Positions 62,700 to 64,000 of a DNA stretch of 64,000 nucleotides are shown piece by piece; position 1 is the first letter of the stretch; every line of letters begins with the position of its first letter. Made by a program: the position numbers and the translations under genes. This DNA comes from Anagrus nilaparvatae (Eukaryota; Arthropoda; Insecta; Hymenoptera; Mymaridae): assembly GCA_022575985.1 (NCBI GenBank), contig JAKSXM010000137.1, positions 14,464,001 through 14,528,000 on the forward strand, written 5' to 3'. A model generated the notes under the pieces. It was not told the origin of the DNA. It made no database searches and was given only the letters and a program-made list of their open reading frames with translations.

Positions 62700-64000
62700 G
62701 AGATTGTATAGGCAGGCAGCCCATAAGAATTAGGGTCACTTTTTTGAAACCACTCGGACGGCTTCAAATGTACTATTTGCCATCGAGATAACAAAATTCT
62801 AGAATTTTGGCTATCCAGGATCCATTGTACGAACGGAAAACCTGCTGATTTTAGAAAGTCACCTGGGTGACCCTCTTGAAACCAGGGTAAACTTTAACAG
62901 TTTATTCTACGAAGCTTTCTGATAATACTCCCACAGTTTAGCTCGGCCCCATTGTCCTGAGGGGGATTCAGCCCTCCGAAATTTAAGCCTATGCCAACCT
63001 GTCCAAAGGGGTAAATTTGACGGTATTTTGGCCGAAAAACTCCCCCACGTATTTAAACTACTTCTTTAAGATTCATAATTTTCTTTTTCATTTAAATCTT
63101 TAGTATTTTAAATTTTAATTAAAAAATATCAAAAACAAAAAACAATATTTAATAGCATCCATGCTAATGTATAATTTTTATTTTGTTTAAAGTTTAAAAT
63201 TTTTTCTTTTACGCATATAAATATTAAATGTATTAAATAATTAACCAAATAATTTCAATTAAAAAAAAAAAAAAAAAAAACTTTAAAAATAAATTAAGAG
63301 AAAAAGTAAAATAAACTTTTATAAAATATGATTTTAAAAGCGTGGGTGACAGAAAAACACACATCATCAGTACATATAGTTAATTATAGAAAAATAAAAA
63401 AGTTTTTTATGGAGTTTCATGTTCCCCTTGTTAAAAATAATTTTGTTTCTGTATTACAGTTGATTTCATTTATGATTTATTATATTATAATCTACTCAAT
63501 CTTTTTTTCTTTTTTTTTTTAATATGACTGTATTAAAAAAAAACTTTTTTAATTTATCATTTACTTATTTTTTTATGTGAATACAGATTTTTTATTTTAT
63601 TTGCATCGATAATTTTATAGAAATTCGTACGATGTATACACTAAATATTAATGAATAAAAAAACTTTTTAAAAAAAATCTTTAATTAATAAACAGTAAAT
63701 ATAAAAGTTTTATTTAATGATAATAATAAAAAAGGATAAAAATAGGTATACATAATCGTTTCAGCAACTAAAATTTAATATACTATGATATAAACGTGTT
63801 AAAATTGTCAAGAGAATACAATAATGTCTATAATAAACTGGTATATACAGATACGCAAATCGACAATTTGAATATTTCAACATCAAAATTTTGATATCAA
63901 GCATTATAATTATATTATATAATCTATGAATTTTCTCATTATCAATATCATTTTCATGAATTATTTTATTTTATCCTTATCATTTACTTTTTAATGCTAT
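62700..64000. other. Repeat-like higher-GC block then AT-rich end, no gene seen
   Basis: 62700-63060 is G+C rich with two related pieces (GGGTCACTTTTTTGAAACCA, GGTGACCCTCTTGAAACCAG) and GAGGGGGATTCAGCCCTCC, suggesting an old mobile element. From 63070 to the end it is A/T runs. The small frame at 63328-63522 has no motif. Confidence 0.4.

Overview
This window is AT-rich, gene-poor nuclear DNA of an animal, most probably an insect. The evidence is spliced metazoan genes with GT..AG introns, a sorting nexin 4 gene and a calmodulin-like gene, a decayed non-LTR retrotransposon, and many short inverted-repeat DNA elements with TA, TTA or TTAA target duplications. I cannot fix the order or species. 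Most open frames here are chance stretches in AT-rich sequence or lie inside repeats.

Layout. 1-5000: an unrecognised stop-interrupted frame (1109-1743), a three-copy ~150-bp tandem repeat (about 1868-2240), and a striking array of twelve ~215-bp copies derived from a zinc-finger gene (2352-4951). 5000-8500: a broken exon-like stretch and the 3' end of a jockey/CR1-type retrotransposon. 8540-10855 (minus): a complete ten-exon sorting nexin 4 gene (421 aa), rebuilt exon by exon. 11000-14400: a small MITE and a nested 2.3-kb foldback element. 14400-22600: very AT-rich, no gene seen. 22641-35590 (minus): a complete six-exon calmodulin-like gene (179 aa) with four intact EF-hand loops and an unusual basic N-terminal extension; its 8.9-kb second intron is packed with inverted-repeat elements. 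36500-43300: a chain of foldback elements, two with arms above 500 bp. 44670-47953 (plus): two tandem degenerate chymotrypsin-like genes without the catalytic His and Ser, plus a separate acidic terminal exon. 50800-56400: further foldbacks. 58494-59088 (minus): two adjoining exons of an unidentified Gly/Lys-rich protein whose remaining exons I could not find. 59100-64000: mostly empty, with one Harbinger-type MITE beside a coding-like stretch.

The main theme of Part 2 is a family of foldback elements. They differ at their tips but share a short internal module (consensus about GGGTCGCTGAACACGAAT, usually read next to a run of T), seen about twenty times here. One of them is a 1.65-kb palindrome with TTAA duplications that carries what looks like the first 40 codons of a transposase. 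Gene calls are from reading splice sites and protein similarity by eye; no search was run.
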